Shown here in pieces: positions 1 to 6,655 of a DNA stretch of 9,485 nucleotides. The notes beneath the pieces are model-generated. The model worked only from the letters and a program-made list of their open reading frames with translations. It ran no database searches and was not told the origin of the DNA. A program made the translations under genes and the position numbers. The DNA is from Bacteroidaceae bacterium. Its GTDB lineage: Bacteria > Bacteroidota > Bacteroidia > Bacteroidales > Bacteroidaceae. Position 1 is the first letter of the stretch; each line of letters opens with the position of its first letter. The DNA lies in contig JAQVXN010000054.1 in assembly GCA_028709135.1 (NCBI GenBank), forward strand, positions 1-9,485, in the 5' to 3' direction.

Positions 1-1
1 A

Positions 2-865
2 CAACGCGGCAAAGACCTGTCTCGCAAAGTAATTGTAGCCATCACCGACGCACGCAAAGGTGCTGCACGCATTACAGCAGATAAAGAAGGTTATACAAGT
101 TTTATTATTCCTGACAATGTAGGTGGCCGTTTCTCCGTTCTCACTCCGGTAGGTCTGTTACCTATTGCGTGTGCTGGTTTTGACATTGATCAACTTATAG
201 CCGGCGCAAAAGATATGGAAAACGCTACCAGCAGTAACGTTGCTATTGAAAACAATATCAGTGCACAATATGCAGCTATACGCAATGCTCTCTATCAAAA
301 CTTAGGTAAAAAAAGTGAAATACTAGCCAACTTCCAACCTAAACTCCACTTCATTGCAGAATGGTGGAAACAGCTTTATGGAGAAAGTGAAGGCAAAGAG
401 CATAAAGGTATTTTTCCCGCTGCAGTAGATTTCACAACAGACTTGCATTCAATGGGACAATGGATTCAGGAAGGTGAGCGCTCTATTTTTGAAACTGTTA
501 TCAGCGTGAATGAGACTCAACATAAACTGCTTTTCCCTCATGATGAAGAAAATTTAGATGGTCTTAACTTCCTGGAAGGCAAAAGAGTAGATGAAGTCAA
601 CAAAATGGCAGAACTGGGTACTCAATTGGCCCATGTAGATGGCGGAGTCCCCAATATTCGCATCATAATGCCAAAAATCAATGAATACTATATTGGACAA
701 CTGATTTACTTTTTTGAAAAAGCTTGTGGAATCAGTGGAAATATTCTCGGGGTCAATGCTTTTAACCAACCCGGCGTAGAAGCTTACAAAAAGAATATGT
801 TTGCTTTACTAAACAAACCTGGGTATGAGGCTGAGAGCAAAGCCATCCGCGAACGTTTAAAATAA
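2..865 (+). CDS. pgi: Glucose-6-phosphate isomerase, C-terminal two thirds (5' end outside window)
   Basis: Interconverts glucose 6-phosphate and fructose 6-phosphate in the cytoplasm (glycolysis/gluconeogenesis). The frame is open from base 2, giving 287 visible residues; bacterial short-form enzymes are about 445, so roughly 160 N-terminal residues are missing. Both family signatures are present: DNVGGRFSVLTPVG near visible residues 46-59, and GNILGVNAFNQPGVEAYK near 246-263. The catalytic residues can be placed by spacing: Glu128 in YGESEGK, His149 in TDLHS and Lys263 in VEAYK. The Glu-His gap of 21 and His-Lys gap of 114 match my recollection of the Geobacillus enzyme. An internal Met codon at 215 is not the start, because conserved sequence continues upstream of it. 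A HAD-family gene follows after 12 bp, so the two are probably co-transcribed. Identification is very secure. Confidence 0.97.
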   Translation, partial: QRGKDLSRKVIVAITDARKGAARITADKEGYTSFIIPDNVGGRFSVLTPVGLLPIACAGFDIDQLIAGAKDMENATSSNVAIENNISAQYAAIRNALYQNLGKKSEILANFQPKLHFIAEWWKQLYGESEGKEHKGIFPAAVDFTTDLHSMGQWIQEGERSIFETVISVNETQHKLLFPHDEENLDGLNFLEGKRVDEVNKMAELGTQLAHVDGGVPNIRIIMPKINEYYIGQLIYFFEKACGISGNILGVNAFNQPGVEAYKKNMFALLNKPGYEAESKAIRERLK

Positions 866-877
866 ATGCTTTATTGA

Positions 878-1606
878 ATGTTTGAAGAAAACAAAAAATT
901 ATATCTTGAAAAGTACGGCTTTGAGCATTTACAGCTCAAAGCTGTACTTTTTGATATGGATGGCGTACTTTTCAATTCCATGCCTTATCACGCAAAATCA
1001 TGGTCCGAAGCTGTTACAAAATATCATCTGGATATGAGTCCGGAAGAAGCTTACGAATATGAAGGCAGGACAGGAAAATCAACCATAAACTTGTTGGCAA
1101 GAAGATCGTGGGGACGAGATGCCACAGAACAAGAACTTAAAGATATCTATCAAGAAAAATGTCGAATTTTTAATTCATTTCCCGAAGCAGAAAAAATAGA
1201 GGGCGCCTTTGAATTGGTTAAAAAAGTTAGTGAAGACGGTTTTCAAACTGTTTTGGTTACAGGTAGTGGTCAAGTAAGTCTTTTAGGCAGGTTAAATAGA
1301 AATTTTCCAGAAATGTTTCAAAAAGATTTGATGGTCACAAGTTTCGATGTTAAACATGGAAAACCATCGCCAGAACCCTATTTGAAAGGACTTTTCAAAG
1401 CTAATATCCATCCGTGGGAAGCTATTGTAATTGAAAATGCGCCTTTGGGAATCCGTTCCGCTGTTGCTGCAAAAATATTTACCATTGCTGTGAATACGGG
1501 CCCTCTTCCAGATAAAAAACTACTTTGCGAAGGAGCGAATGTACTATTTCATTCTATGCCCGATTTGACAAGCAATTGGGAAATGCTACGGGATGAGATC
1601 TCATAG
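878..1606 (+). CDS. HAD-superfamily hydrolase, beta-phosphoglucomutase-like (subfamily IA)
   Basis: A 242-residue cytoplasmic protein of the haloacid dehalogenase superfamily; members are phosphatases or phosphomutases acting through an aspartyl-phosphate. Motif I is LFDMDG, with nucleophile Asp26 and acid/base Asp28. A helical cap covers about residues 35-105. Motif II is VLVTGS (Thr128 or Ser130), motif III is Lys162 in HGKPSPEPY, and motif IV is VIENAPLGIRSA with Glu186. Asn187 replaces the Asp usual at the second acidic position of motif IV; this variant occurs in part of the family. The ATG at 878 is chosen because it lies 12 bp after the pgi stop and leaves about 20 residues before motif I; no Shine-Dalgarno is visible, as is usual in Bacteroidetes. 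The context suggests a sugar-phosphate substrate, but the sequence does not fix which one. A strong hairpin closes the unit about 50 bp downstream. Confidence 0.93.
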   Translation: MFEENKKLYLEKYGFEHLQLKAVLFDMDGVLFNSMPYHAKSWSEAVTKYHLDMSPEEAYEYEGRTGKSTINLLARRSWGRDATEQELKDIYQEKCRIFNSFPEAEKIEGAFELVKKVSEDGFQTVLVTGSGQVSLLGRLNRNFPEMFQKDLMVTSFDVKHGKPSPEPYLKGLFKANIHPWEAIVIENAPLGIRSAVAAKIFTIAVNTGPLPDKKLLCEGANVLFHSMPDLTSNWEMLRDEIS

Positions 1607-1649
1607 TATCAAACGTTCACGAACGAATATCTCAATCAAACTAAAGCAA

Positions 1650-1749
1650 CAAATTAGCGCGGACATTTATAATATGATTTAATGTCCGCGCTTTCTTGGC
1701 TTATCAACTAAATGTGGTTTTAACGATCAAACAGATTTTCCTCCCATTT
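1650..1749 (-). ncRNA. Candidate short non-coding RNA (speculative)
   Basis: A leftward transcript of about 100 bases is suggested by a Bacteroidetes-type promoter at 1756-1788 and the GC-rich hairpin at 1656-1692. No convincing ORF lies between them; the only ATG-led frame has five codons. This is an inference from promoter plus terminator spacing, and neither end is proven. The T run after the hairpin on this strand (AATTTGTTGCTTT) is weak. Confidence 0.2.
1656..1692 (+). terminator. Stem-loop terminator after the pgi-HAD unit
   Basis: A perfect 12-bp inverted repeat, AGCGCGGACATT and its complement (1656-1667 and 1681-1692), with a 13-base loop. The stem is GC-rich in an AT-rich setting and is followed by CTTTCTT, a short pyrimidine run rather than a clean T tract. 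It sits about 50 bp after the HAD stop. The stem is symmetric, so it may also stop transcription from the other side. Confidence 0.72.
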
Positions 1750-1755
1750 GATTTT

Positions 1756-1788
1756 GCAAAGTTAAACCAGAAAAACATCTTATGCAAT
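1756..1788 (-). promoter_or_regulatory. Candidate leftward promoter in the 1607-1952 gap
   Basis: On the minus strand, TAACTTTGC (1756-1764) fits the Bacteroidetes -7 consensus TAnnTTTG plus pyrimidine. ATTG (1785-1788) lies 20 bp upstream as a 3-of-4 match to the -33 element TTTG. No protein gene lies downstream on this strand within the window. Chance matches to so short a consensus are possible. Confidence 0.35.
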
Positions 1789-1799
1789 CGCTCAAATAT

Positions 1800-1816
1800 G
1801 GTATTTTTAAAATACC
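1800..1816. repeat. 17-bp palindrome GGTATTTT-T-AAAATACC
   Basis: Two perfect 8-base arms around a single central T. Without a larger loop it is better suited to binding a dimeric protein than to termination. It lies just upstream of the candidate leftward promoter, so an operator role is possible but unproven. The rest of the 1607-1952 gap holds the two terminators and nothing else I recognise. Confidence 0.4.
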
Positions 1817-1900
1817 TGCTACCATTCTTTTGCTAGTTTAAAATAAAAGTTGCATCGAATTTTCACCATTAAGGATCTTCCAACAAATCTAACAAAACAT

Positions 1901-1936
1901 AAACAGTCCGGAAAAATAAATTCTTCCGGACTGTTT
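1901..1936 (-). terminator. Rho-independent terminator of the lipoprotein/DUF4890-like operon
   Basis: A perfect 13-bp inverted repeat (AAACAGTCCGGAA at 1901-1913, complement at 1924-1936) with a 10-base loop. On the minus strand the stem is followed by a T-rich stretch (ATGTTTTGTT). It starts 17 bp past the stop of the leftward gene ending at 1953. Confidence 0.85.
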
Positions 1937-1952
1937 AACTTATGAACATTAT

Positions 1953-2792
1953 TTAGAACATTGGGGGACCTCCGAATCCGCCAAAGCCATTAAAACGCTG
2001 ATTACGCGTTTCCTGCGCTTTTTTAGAATTCGTATATTTTTTATATTGTTTCTCATCTAGAATTTCTTTCAAATAACGCTCATAATTAGAAGATCTTCGC
2101 CTTGCCGACGCCACAAAATCTTGTGACTTCTCTGCCATTTCTGTTGGTGTCGCATTATCAAGTGAAATATTCCTACGCTCAGCAATTTCTGCACTAACCT
2201 CTGCTATGTTAAGTGCCAACAATTTTTCTTCTTGCGTTTTATCCAATTTATACTTTTTCACCATCTTATCGGTTTCCTTCTGAGCAATTGAAAGGGAATC
2301 TGAAACATTTCCATTCCATCCCAAAAGATTTATGTTGTTTTCGCCCAACATACGGGTTACGGCATTCGCCATCCAATTAACATTCCCCTTTATCTGCTCT
2401 TTTTTGGACGCCTCATCTTCCAAATATTTTTGATATTGCTTATCCGAAAAAAGGTCCTTAAGCATCGTATCATAATTTGACTGAATTTCGGCCTTGATTT
2501 TTTTTACTTCTGCTTTCTGCGCCGCATTTGCAGTTTTCGCATCATAGGAACTATCAACCTGTGCAAAATCCTTCGCACGCTTGGCATTCAAAAGTTTTAA
2601 AGCTTTCGTTTGTTCTTCATCTAATCCGTATTGTTTAGCCATGGTTTGAGTAGTTTCCTCAACCACTTTCTCGGTGTTCTTTTGAACAGAATTCTGATTG
2701 TTTTCAGTATCTTGGGCTTTCAACTCCGTTAAAAAGCTAAAAGCAAATAACATCAAACCACATAAAAATAATTTTTTCATACCTGATTCCAT
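1953..2792 (-). CDS. Secreted DUF4890-like protein with two Spy-like modules
   Basis: A 279-residue exported, probably periplasmic, protein. It has a signal peptide of about 26 residues (KKLFLCGLMLFAFSFLTELKA). Two related charged helical modules follow. Module 1 (about 51-125) runs from MAKQYGLDEEQ to FSDKQYQKYL; module 2 (about 177-256) runs from MVKKYKLDKTQ to LDEKQYKKYT. Each has an 'M-K-Y-L-x-x-x-Q' opening and a 'D-K-Q-Y-x-K-Y' closing, the layout of the single-module protein at 3663-4139. The tail is glycine-rich (RFNGFGGFGGPPMF). DUF4890 resembles the LTxxQ (Spy/CpxP) group, so an envelope chaperone or stress role is possible, but this is inference. Met5, which starts right at the signal peptide, is an alternative start at 2780. 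It lies 9 bp after the lipoprotein gene and is probably in its operon. Confidence 0.9.
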   Translation of the reverse strand: MESGMKKLFLCGLMLFAFSFLTELKAQDTENNQNSVQKNTEKVVEETTQTMAKQYGLDEEQTKALKLLNAKRAKDFAQVDSSYDAKTANAAQKAEVKKIKAEIQSNYDTMLKDLFSDKQYQKYLEDEASKKEQIKGNVNWMANAVTRMLGENNINLLGWNGNVSDSLSIAQKETDKMVKKYKLDKTQEEKLLALNIAEVSAEIAERRNISLDNATPTEMAEKSQDFVASARRRSSNYERYLKEILDEKQYKKYTNSKKAQETRNQRFNGFGGFGGPPMF

Positions 2793-2801
2793 TTTATTGT
2801 T

Positions 2802-3368
2802 CTAATTGCCCTCTCCATCATCCTCTGACTCTGAGGCATCCAGAATTTGGTCCTTTTGAACACTCATTTTTCCATTTGAATCAATAATGATCACTAATGG
2901 TATATATAGATCACTACGAGGGTAACAAATACTCGTTGCAAAGCGGAGACCTTCCGGCACTGTGGTATCAAAAACCAATCCTTCCAACATGCCTTTTTGA
3001 CGAAATCCAGGATCCAGAAAACTATTGAACGACGTCTTCTGAAACCTCTTCTGGAAAATCTGTTTGTCACCACAAGTTATTTTCAAATCGATATGATTGT
3101 CTGAAAAAATACTTCCAGATTGATCATCTTTTATCTTTGGTAAAGAAGCATCTGGCTCCCTTACTATATCATAGTGATAAACTTTTCCGCGCCAAGTTAC
3201 TGTATCGTTTACATGAGAACGTTCCAATTGAACTATTCCATGATGTATATTTTCATCAGGAGGTAAAGTATCGGCTGCCGTCTCAGACATTTGTTTCGTT
3301 TTATTGTTGCTGCATGCTGCTAATGACAATGCCATACACACGAGTACCATCGATCGTACGATTTTCAT
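2802..3368 (-). CDS. DUF4738-like lipoprotein
   Basis: A 188-residue lipoprotein of unknown function. The signal peptide ends in a lipobox (LSLAAC, acylated Cys19). The residues after Cys are SNNKTK, lacking the acidic cluster of the Bacteroidetes surface-export signal, so the protein probably faces the periplasm. The body (about 45-175) has TVTWRGKVYHYDIVREPD and ends in a hydrophobic strand and turn, LYIPLVIIIDSNGKMSV, followed by an acidic tail (DASESEDDGEGN). This closing 'PLV-I--nGkMs' pattern recalls DUF4738 of Bacteroidales; the family assignment is from memory and moderately sure. The ATG at 3368 has a promoter about 25 bp upstream. The two-module DUF4890-like gene follows 9 bp after its stop. 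Confidence 0.88.
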   Translation of the reverse strand: MKIVRSMVLVCMALSLAACSNNKTKQMSETAADTLPPDENIHHGIVQLERSHVNDTVTWRGKVYHYDIVREPDASLPKIKDDQSGSIFSDNHIDLKITCGDKQIFQKRFQKTSFNSFLDPGFRQKGMLEGLVFDTTVPEGLRFATSICYPRSDLYIPLVIIIDSNGKMSVQKDQILDASESEDDGEGN

Positions 3369-3392
3369 TCTTCAAAAATTTCGTTTGCTATT

Positions 3393-3424
3393 GCAAAGAT
3401 AGTACAAAACATACACAATACAAT
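3393..3424 (-). promoter_or_regulatory. Promoter of the lipoprotein/DUF4890-like operon
   Basis: On the minus strand, TATCTTTGC (3393-3401) fits the Bacteroidetes -7 consensus TAnnTTTG. ATTG (3421-3424) lies 19 bp upstream as a 3-of-4 match to the -33 TTTG. The -7 box is about 25 bp from the start codon at 3368, giving a leader of roughly 15-20 bases. Confidence 0.6.
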
Positions 3425-3572
3425 GATTTCCTCTTTGTTTTTAGTATTAGCCATCATCCTATTTCTCTACAAATATTTATAAATGAAGAATTTATTATGG
3501 ACATTCTATCTATCAATTTATTTCAACGATAACGCTCTCAACTTTTTGGGAAGACACTCAAACAACCATTAA
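3423..3572 (+). other. Two abutting tiny ORFs (19 and 29 codons), doubtful
   Basis: The first reads MISSLFLVLAIILFLYKYL and stops at 3482; it could be a single membrane helix. The second ATG follows the TAA directly (3483) and encodes 29 residues starting MKNLLWTFYLSIYF, stopping at 3572 inside the neighbouring terminator stem. They diverge from the lipoprotein gene. T-rich DNA readily yields hydrophobic frames, and no good rightward promoter is seen; TTCGTTTGC at 3381-3389 is one mismatch from a -7 box. Confidence 0.13.
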
Positions 3573-3573
3573 A

Positions 3574-3615
3574 AACCAAGTCTGAACATCTAAGAAAAAT
3601 ATTCAGAACTTGGTT
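3574..3615 (-). terminator. Terminator of the single-module DUF4890-like gene
   Basis: Arms AACCAAGTCTGAA (3574-3586) and TTCAGAACTTGGTT (3602-3615) pair with a single bulged base. On the minus strand the stem runs into TTTTT followed by AATGG. It is about 48 bp past the stop of the leftward gene at 3663, separating that gene from the downstream operon. Confidence 0.75.
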
Positions 3616-3662
3616 CCTCAGAATTTATTATTCTAACATTCTATCTCTATTCCAGTTGAAAA

Positions 3663-4139
3663 TTATTCGTTTCCTGCAGGATTTCCATTACGACGTTGTT
3701 GCATCTGTTCACGCATTTTTTCCATGCGGGCTTTTACATCTTTCGTATATTGAGCATATTGTTCAGAAGTTAGAATCTGTTTCAGCCCAGTTTCCAGTTT
3801 CTCTCTCTGAGCTTTCATTGCACTTTGCATATTATCTCGTTGCTCTTTACTCATTCCACGAAAACCACCGCGCAGGCCTCCTTTACCATTTTGCATTTCT
3901 TCTTTAAATAGAGCAACCAGTTTCTGCTGCTGCTCATTGGTAAGATTATATTCCTTCGCCATACGCTGGGCTCGATTTTCTGCCATTTTAGCCGGGTCCA
4001 TCTTCACACGACCTTTTCTTTGAACTTGTCCAGAAACCTGGTTATCACTATTTTCTTGTGCACATAACTGTGTGGGAACAATGCTCATCAAAAAGAGAGC
4101 AGAGACCATTACAAATAATTTTTTCATTGTCTTAATCAT
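3663..4139 (-). CDS. Secreted DUF4890/Spy-like (LTxxQ) protein, single module
   Basis: A 158-residue exported protein, probably periplasmic. The signal peptide ends near residue 27 (MKKLFVMVSALFLMSIVP, then QLCA). A basic linker (QRKGRVKMDPAK) precedes one highly charged helical module: MAKEYNLTNEQQQKLVALF (60-78), a Gly/Arg-rich insert GGLRGGFRGMSKEQR (87-101), and ILTSEQYAQYTKD (122-134). The two LTxxQ-type motifs (LTNEQ 66-70, LTSEQ 123-127) suggest kinship with Spy/CpxP envelope-stress chaperones. The Arg/Gln-rich tail (MREQMQQRRNGNPAGNE) is probably disordered. Met5 at 4127, directly before the signal peptide, is an alternative start. Terminator and promoter positions suggest a separate transcription unit from the related gene downstream. 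The chaperone role is inference. Confidence 0.9.
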   Translation of the reverse strand: MIKTMKKLFVMVSALFLMSIVPTQLCAQENSDNQVSGQVQRKGRVKMDPAKMAENRAQRMAKEYNLTNEQQQKLVALFKEEMQNGKGGLRGGFRGMSKEQRDNMQSAMKAQREKLETGLKQILTSEQYAQYTKDVKARMEKMREQMQQRRNGNPAGNE

Positions 4140-4240
4140 TTTAATGAATTTGTTTTTACTCTTGAATGTATCCGGATTTATGTTTGTATGACTATTCCTA
4201 AAACAAATAGTTTAAATCCTTGCTGCTTATAAAAATCTAA

Positions 4241-4258
4241 CAAAGGTTACCAAATGTA
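4241..4258 (-). promoter_or_regulatory. Candidate promoter elements for the gene at 3663-4139
   Basis: On the minus strand TACATTTG (4251-4258) fits the -7 consensus TAnnTTTG; a second near-match, TAACCTTTG with one extra base of spacing, is at 4241-4249. No -33 TTTG is visible at the right distance. Either would leave a leader of about 95-110 bases. The remaining 4140-4397 sequence shows nothing else apart from the rightward promoter. Confidence 0.28.
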
Positions 4259-4342
4259 TTTCCCTCTTTCTCAGTACATTTTAAGAGGATATAGCTCATC
4301 TGTACCTTAATAAATTGAAAATCCATAAAAAATCAGAAACCT

Positions 4343-4378
4343 TTTGTTTTTCAATTTAAACAGTATCACTAAATTTGC
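4343..4378 (+). promoter_or_regulatory. Promoter of the C11 peptidase gene
   Basis: TAAATTTGC (4370-4378) is an exact match to the Bacteroidetes -7 box, and TTTG (4343-4346) is the -33 element at a rather long 23-bp spacing. The -7 box ends 19 bp before the ATG at 4398, so the leader would be only about a dozen bases. Confidence 0.55.
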
Positions 4379-4397
4379 ACAAATATAATATGCTTCT

Positions 4398-5723
4398 ATG
4401 AAACAATCTCATCTGTTTTTTCTACTTATTCTCATCTGTTCAATTTCACTGACAGCTTGTAAAGACGATAACAAGGGAGATAATCCCAATCCGAATGAAC
4501 CCAAATATCGTCGTACCATACTTATTTATATTGCTGCCAGAAATAGTTTAGGTGCTTATGGCGCATCGAAAGCCGATTCGTCAGAAATTGCATATGGAAT
4601 ACAATACATGCAGTCCACAAAAGACAATGTAGTTCTCTTTCTCGAAGACGCCAAGAAGCCAAGATTATATCGTTTTTATAAATCCACAAATGGGAAAAGC
4701 TATTATGAACTTCTAAAGAGTTATGACGACAGTGTAAGTTCTACAAACCCAACTACACTTTTGGACGTACTCACAGTGATAAAAACAAAATGTCCATCAA
4801 AGAGCTATGGTTTAGTTTTGTGGTCACATGGCACTTGTTGGTTACCTAATATAACTAGTTTCTATTCTAACAATACAACGAGCAAATCTTTTCGTTCCAC
4901 AGAAGCTTTTGGCGTTGATACCGGCGAAAATGGAGATATGGCAAACGATAGAACCGCAACAGGACAGATCGGACCTCAAATGGAAATAGATGATTTGGCA
5001 AATGCTATCATACAAAGTGGCGTACACCCTGATTTTATATTCTTTGATGCCTGCACAATGCAATCAATTGAAGTAGCTTACGCTCTTCGTCATGCAACAG
5101 ACTATATCGTTGCAAGTCCAGCCACCACGTCTGGATACGGATGTGTTTACCAAGATCAAATTCGCAAAGGTTTCTTTGCTTATCCCGCATCAGATGACAG
5201 CATCAGTAAAATGGTAGACACATATTACTATGATGTGATGGATAATCCGGAAACAAAGAATTATTATACAAATCAAGGATGCATATTTTCTGTAATTAAA
5301 ACATCAGAGCTCGAAGACTTGGCAGCAGCAACAAGTAAAATAATAACAAAAGCTATCAGCAATAAAAACTCTGTTGACTTAACGGGTTTTAATGGATATA
5401 TTGATTTTGAGACTACAGGATATCCGAATTTTTATGATATGTCTTCCGTCATGAACAAAATTCTACCGGAAGCTGATTATATGTCTTGGAAAACAATTCT
5501 TGACAAATGCGTTATCTATAAAAAAGCGTCCGACTCATTTTACTATGCAGAAAAAGGTTCTCGCATTATCTTGTCTCAAGTAGATCAAAATACCTACTGC
5601 GGGGTGTCTATGTTTGTTCCACAAAGCAAATACACACAATCTCCTGCTTTTTTGAATTTTAATGAAGCGTTTAAACAGACCCAATGGTACGCAGCTGCAG
5701 GTTGGGCTCAAACAGGTTGGTAA
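4398..5723 (+). CDS. Clostripain-family (C11) cysteine peptidase lipoprotein
   Basis: A 441-residue lipoprotein of peptidase family C11, whose characterised members cleave after Arg or Lys. The signal peptide ends in lipobox SLTAC (Cys21). The next residues are KDDNKGDN; a Lys-Asp-Asp run right after the acylated Cys resembles the lipoprotein export signal of Bacteroidetes, so cell-surface location is likely. The peptidase domain starts near residue 38 (RRTILIYIAARNSL). The catalytic dyad is intact: His144 in LVLWSHGTCW and Cys219 in FIFFDACTMQSIEVAYAL, followed by DYIVASPATTSGYG. The domain continues to the C-terminus with no extra module. Family members often need self-cleavage to activate; I cannot place such a site. 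The start follows a good promoter. It is probably a single-gene unit, with 1 kb of apparent non-coding DNA after it. The substrate is unknown. Confidence 0.93.
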   Translation: MKQSHLFFLLILICSISLTACKDDNKGDNPNPNEPKYRRTILIYIAARNSLGAYGASKADSSEIAYGIQYMQSTKDNVVLFLEDAKKPRLYRFYKSTNGKSYYELLKSYDDSVSSTNPTTLLDVLTVIKTKCPSKSYGLVLWSHGTCWLPNITSFYSNNTTSKSFRSTEAFGVDTGENGDMANDRTATGQIGPQMEIDDLANAIIQSGVHPDFIFFDACTMQSIEVAYALRHATDYIVASPATTSGYGCVYQDQIRKGFFAYPASDDSISKMVDTYYYDVMDNPETKNYYTNQGCIFSVIKTSELEDLAAATSKIITKAISNKNSVDLTGFNGYIDFETTGYPNFYDMSSVMNKILPEADYMSWKTILDKCVIYKKASDSFYYAEKGSRIILSQVDQNTYCGVSMFVPQSKYTQSPAFLNFNEAFKQTQWYAAAGWAQTGW

Positions 5724-6147
5724 CAACTTTTATTCGAGGCTTCTTCTTATTGAAAAACCATTCTTACATTATCTCATAAAAAACAAAACATCACTCATAT
5801 TGTGATGATAACAACACAAGCAGATTGTCTGGTAATATCATAAATTTCTGAATCCTGCAAAAAGCATATTTCCTTATCTTTTTAATCAACAATCTATATA
5901 TCAAACCTTAGGAAATACGAATATACAAAATGTATCTTCTAAGCCCTAGAGTAAACAAGCACGCGGAGAATTAGCTGAAATATTTAAAGAATTGAAGTTT
6001 AAGGAAATAAAAGTTCAATTTTGCCTCAGATTTGTTGTTTATCTTCATTCCCTTTTTGTAAAAATACAGGCAAAAAATGAACTGTCGCGTTCAACGAATT
6101 GATTCGATCGTGTTCTAAAAATTTTTACTTGCTGAATCAAAGTTGGT

Positions 6148-6231
6148 GACGCAGTGCGTCACCAAAGAAACGCAGTGCGTCATAAAAAAAACGCGTCGCG
6201 TCACAAAAGAAACGCACTGCGTCACATACAA
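6148..6231. repeat. Four tandem 21-bp units with ACGCnnnGCGT palindromic cores
   Basis: Units at 6148-6168, 6169-6189, 6190-6210 and 6211-6231 are contiguous and all exactly 21 bp. Each carries core ACGCnnnGCGTCA followed by an A-rich tail. The central triplets are AGT, AGT, GTC and ACT, so the palindromic arms are kept while the centre varies. The first unit lies in a longer perfect palindrome (6143-6165, 11-base arms TTGGTGACGCA around one G). The GC-rich cores stand out from AT-rich surroundings. Twenty-one bp is two helical turns, placing all cores on one DNA face. The function is unknown. Confidence 0.92.
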
Positions 6232-6633
6232 TAAGAAGTAACTTTTCATTTAGAAGACGATATCCTGATAAGATTTCGGGCAAATAATGAAAAGCATCAA
6301 GCGTATCGAAGAGCCTACGAAATAAAATGTTTCTGTATGGTTAAAATCCCGATCTATTGAATATTGCTTTAAAAATAGGAGGTAACTAAAACATTTAAAA
6401 TTCGCTGAACCAGATTGATGCAGAGGCCCAAAGAATCTGCTATTACATTCTAAACAACATCAAAACAACTCTTTCCAAATTCAAATAATAATAATCTTAC
6501 ATTATTAGCTTAAATTCAGCAATTTTTAAAAGCAAAACAGTCCTTCATTCTAGAAAAATGCCGTTTTTTATTAAAATATTATGGCAATTTCAATATAAAT
6601 TGATCTAAAGCCTGCTATTTATATTACTTTTCA

Positions 6634-6642
6634 TAACTTTGT
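6634..6642 (+). promoter_or_regulatory. Candidate -7 promoter box for the surface-protein pair
   Basis: TAACTTTGT fits TAnnTTTG plus pyrimidine. No TTTG is found at the expected -33 distance. Transcription would begin near 6648, a few bases before the His-rich ORF at 6656 and about 85 bases before the ATG at 6733. Confidence 0.4.
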
Positions 6643-6655
6643 TCAGAAAATATTT

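Noticed and set aside
554..769. Minus-strand 71-codon frame within pgi
   Set aside because: It is antisense to the conserved catalytic region of glucose-6-phosphate isomerase.
3137..3532. 131-codon plus-strand frame
   Set aside because: It is antisense to the lipoprotein gene, lacks recognisable domains and has a composition typical of a shadow frame.
3656..3907. 83-codon plus-strand frame opposite the DUF4890-like gene
   Set aside because: The minus-strand protein has a signal peptide and LTxxQ motifs; the plus frame has no such support.
5789..5807. Hairpin CATCAC/GTGATG as terminator of the C11 gene
   Set aside because: The stem is only 6 bp and AT-rich flanks show no T tract on the coding strand.
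6148..6231. CRISPR array
   Set aside because: The 21-bp units are contiguous with no unique spacers, and no cas genes are present.
6242..6294. 9-bp inverted repeat CTTTTCATT/AATGAAAAG
   Set aside because: The arms are A/T-rich and separated by about 35 bases; expected by chance in this composition.
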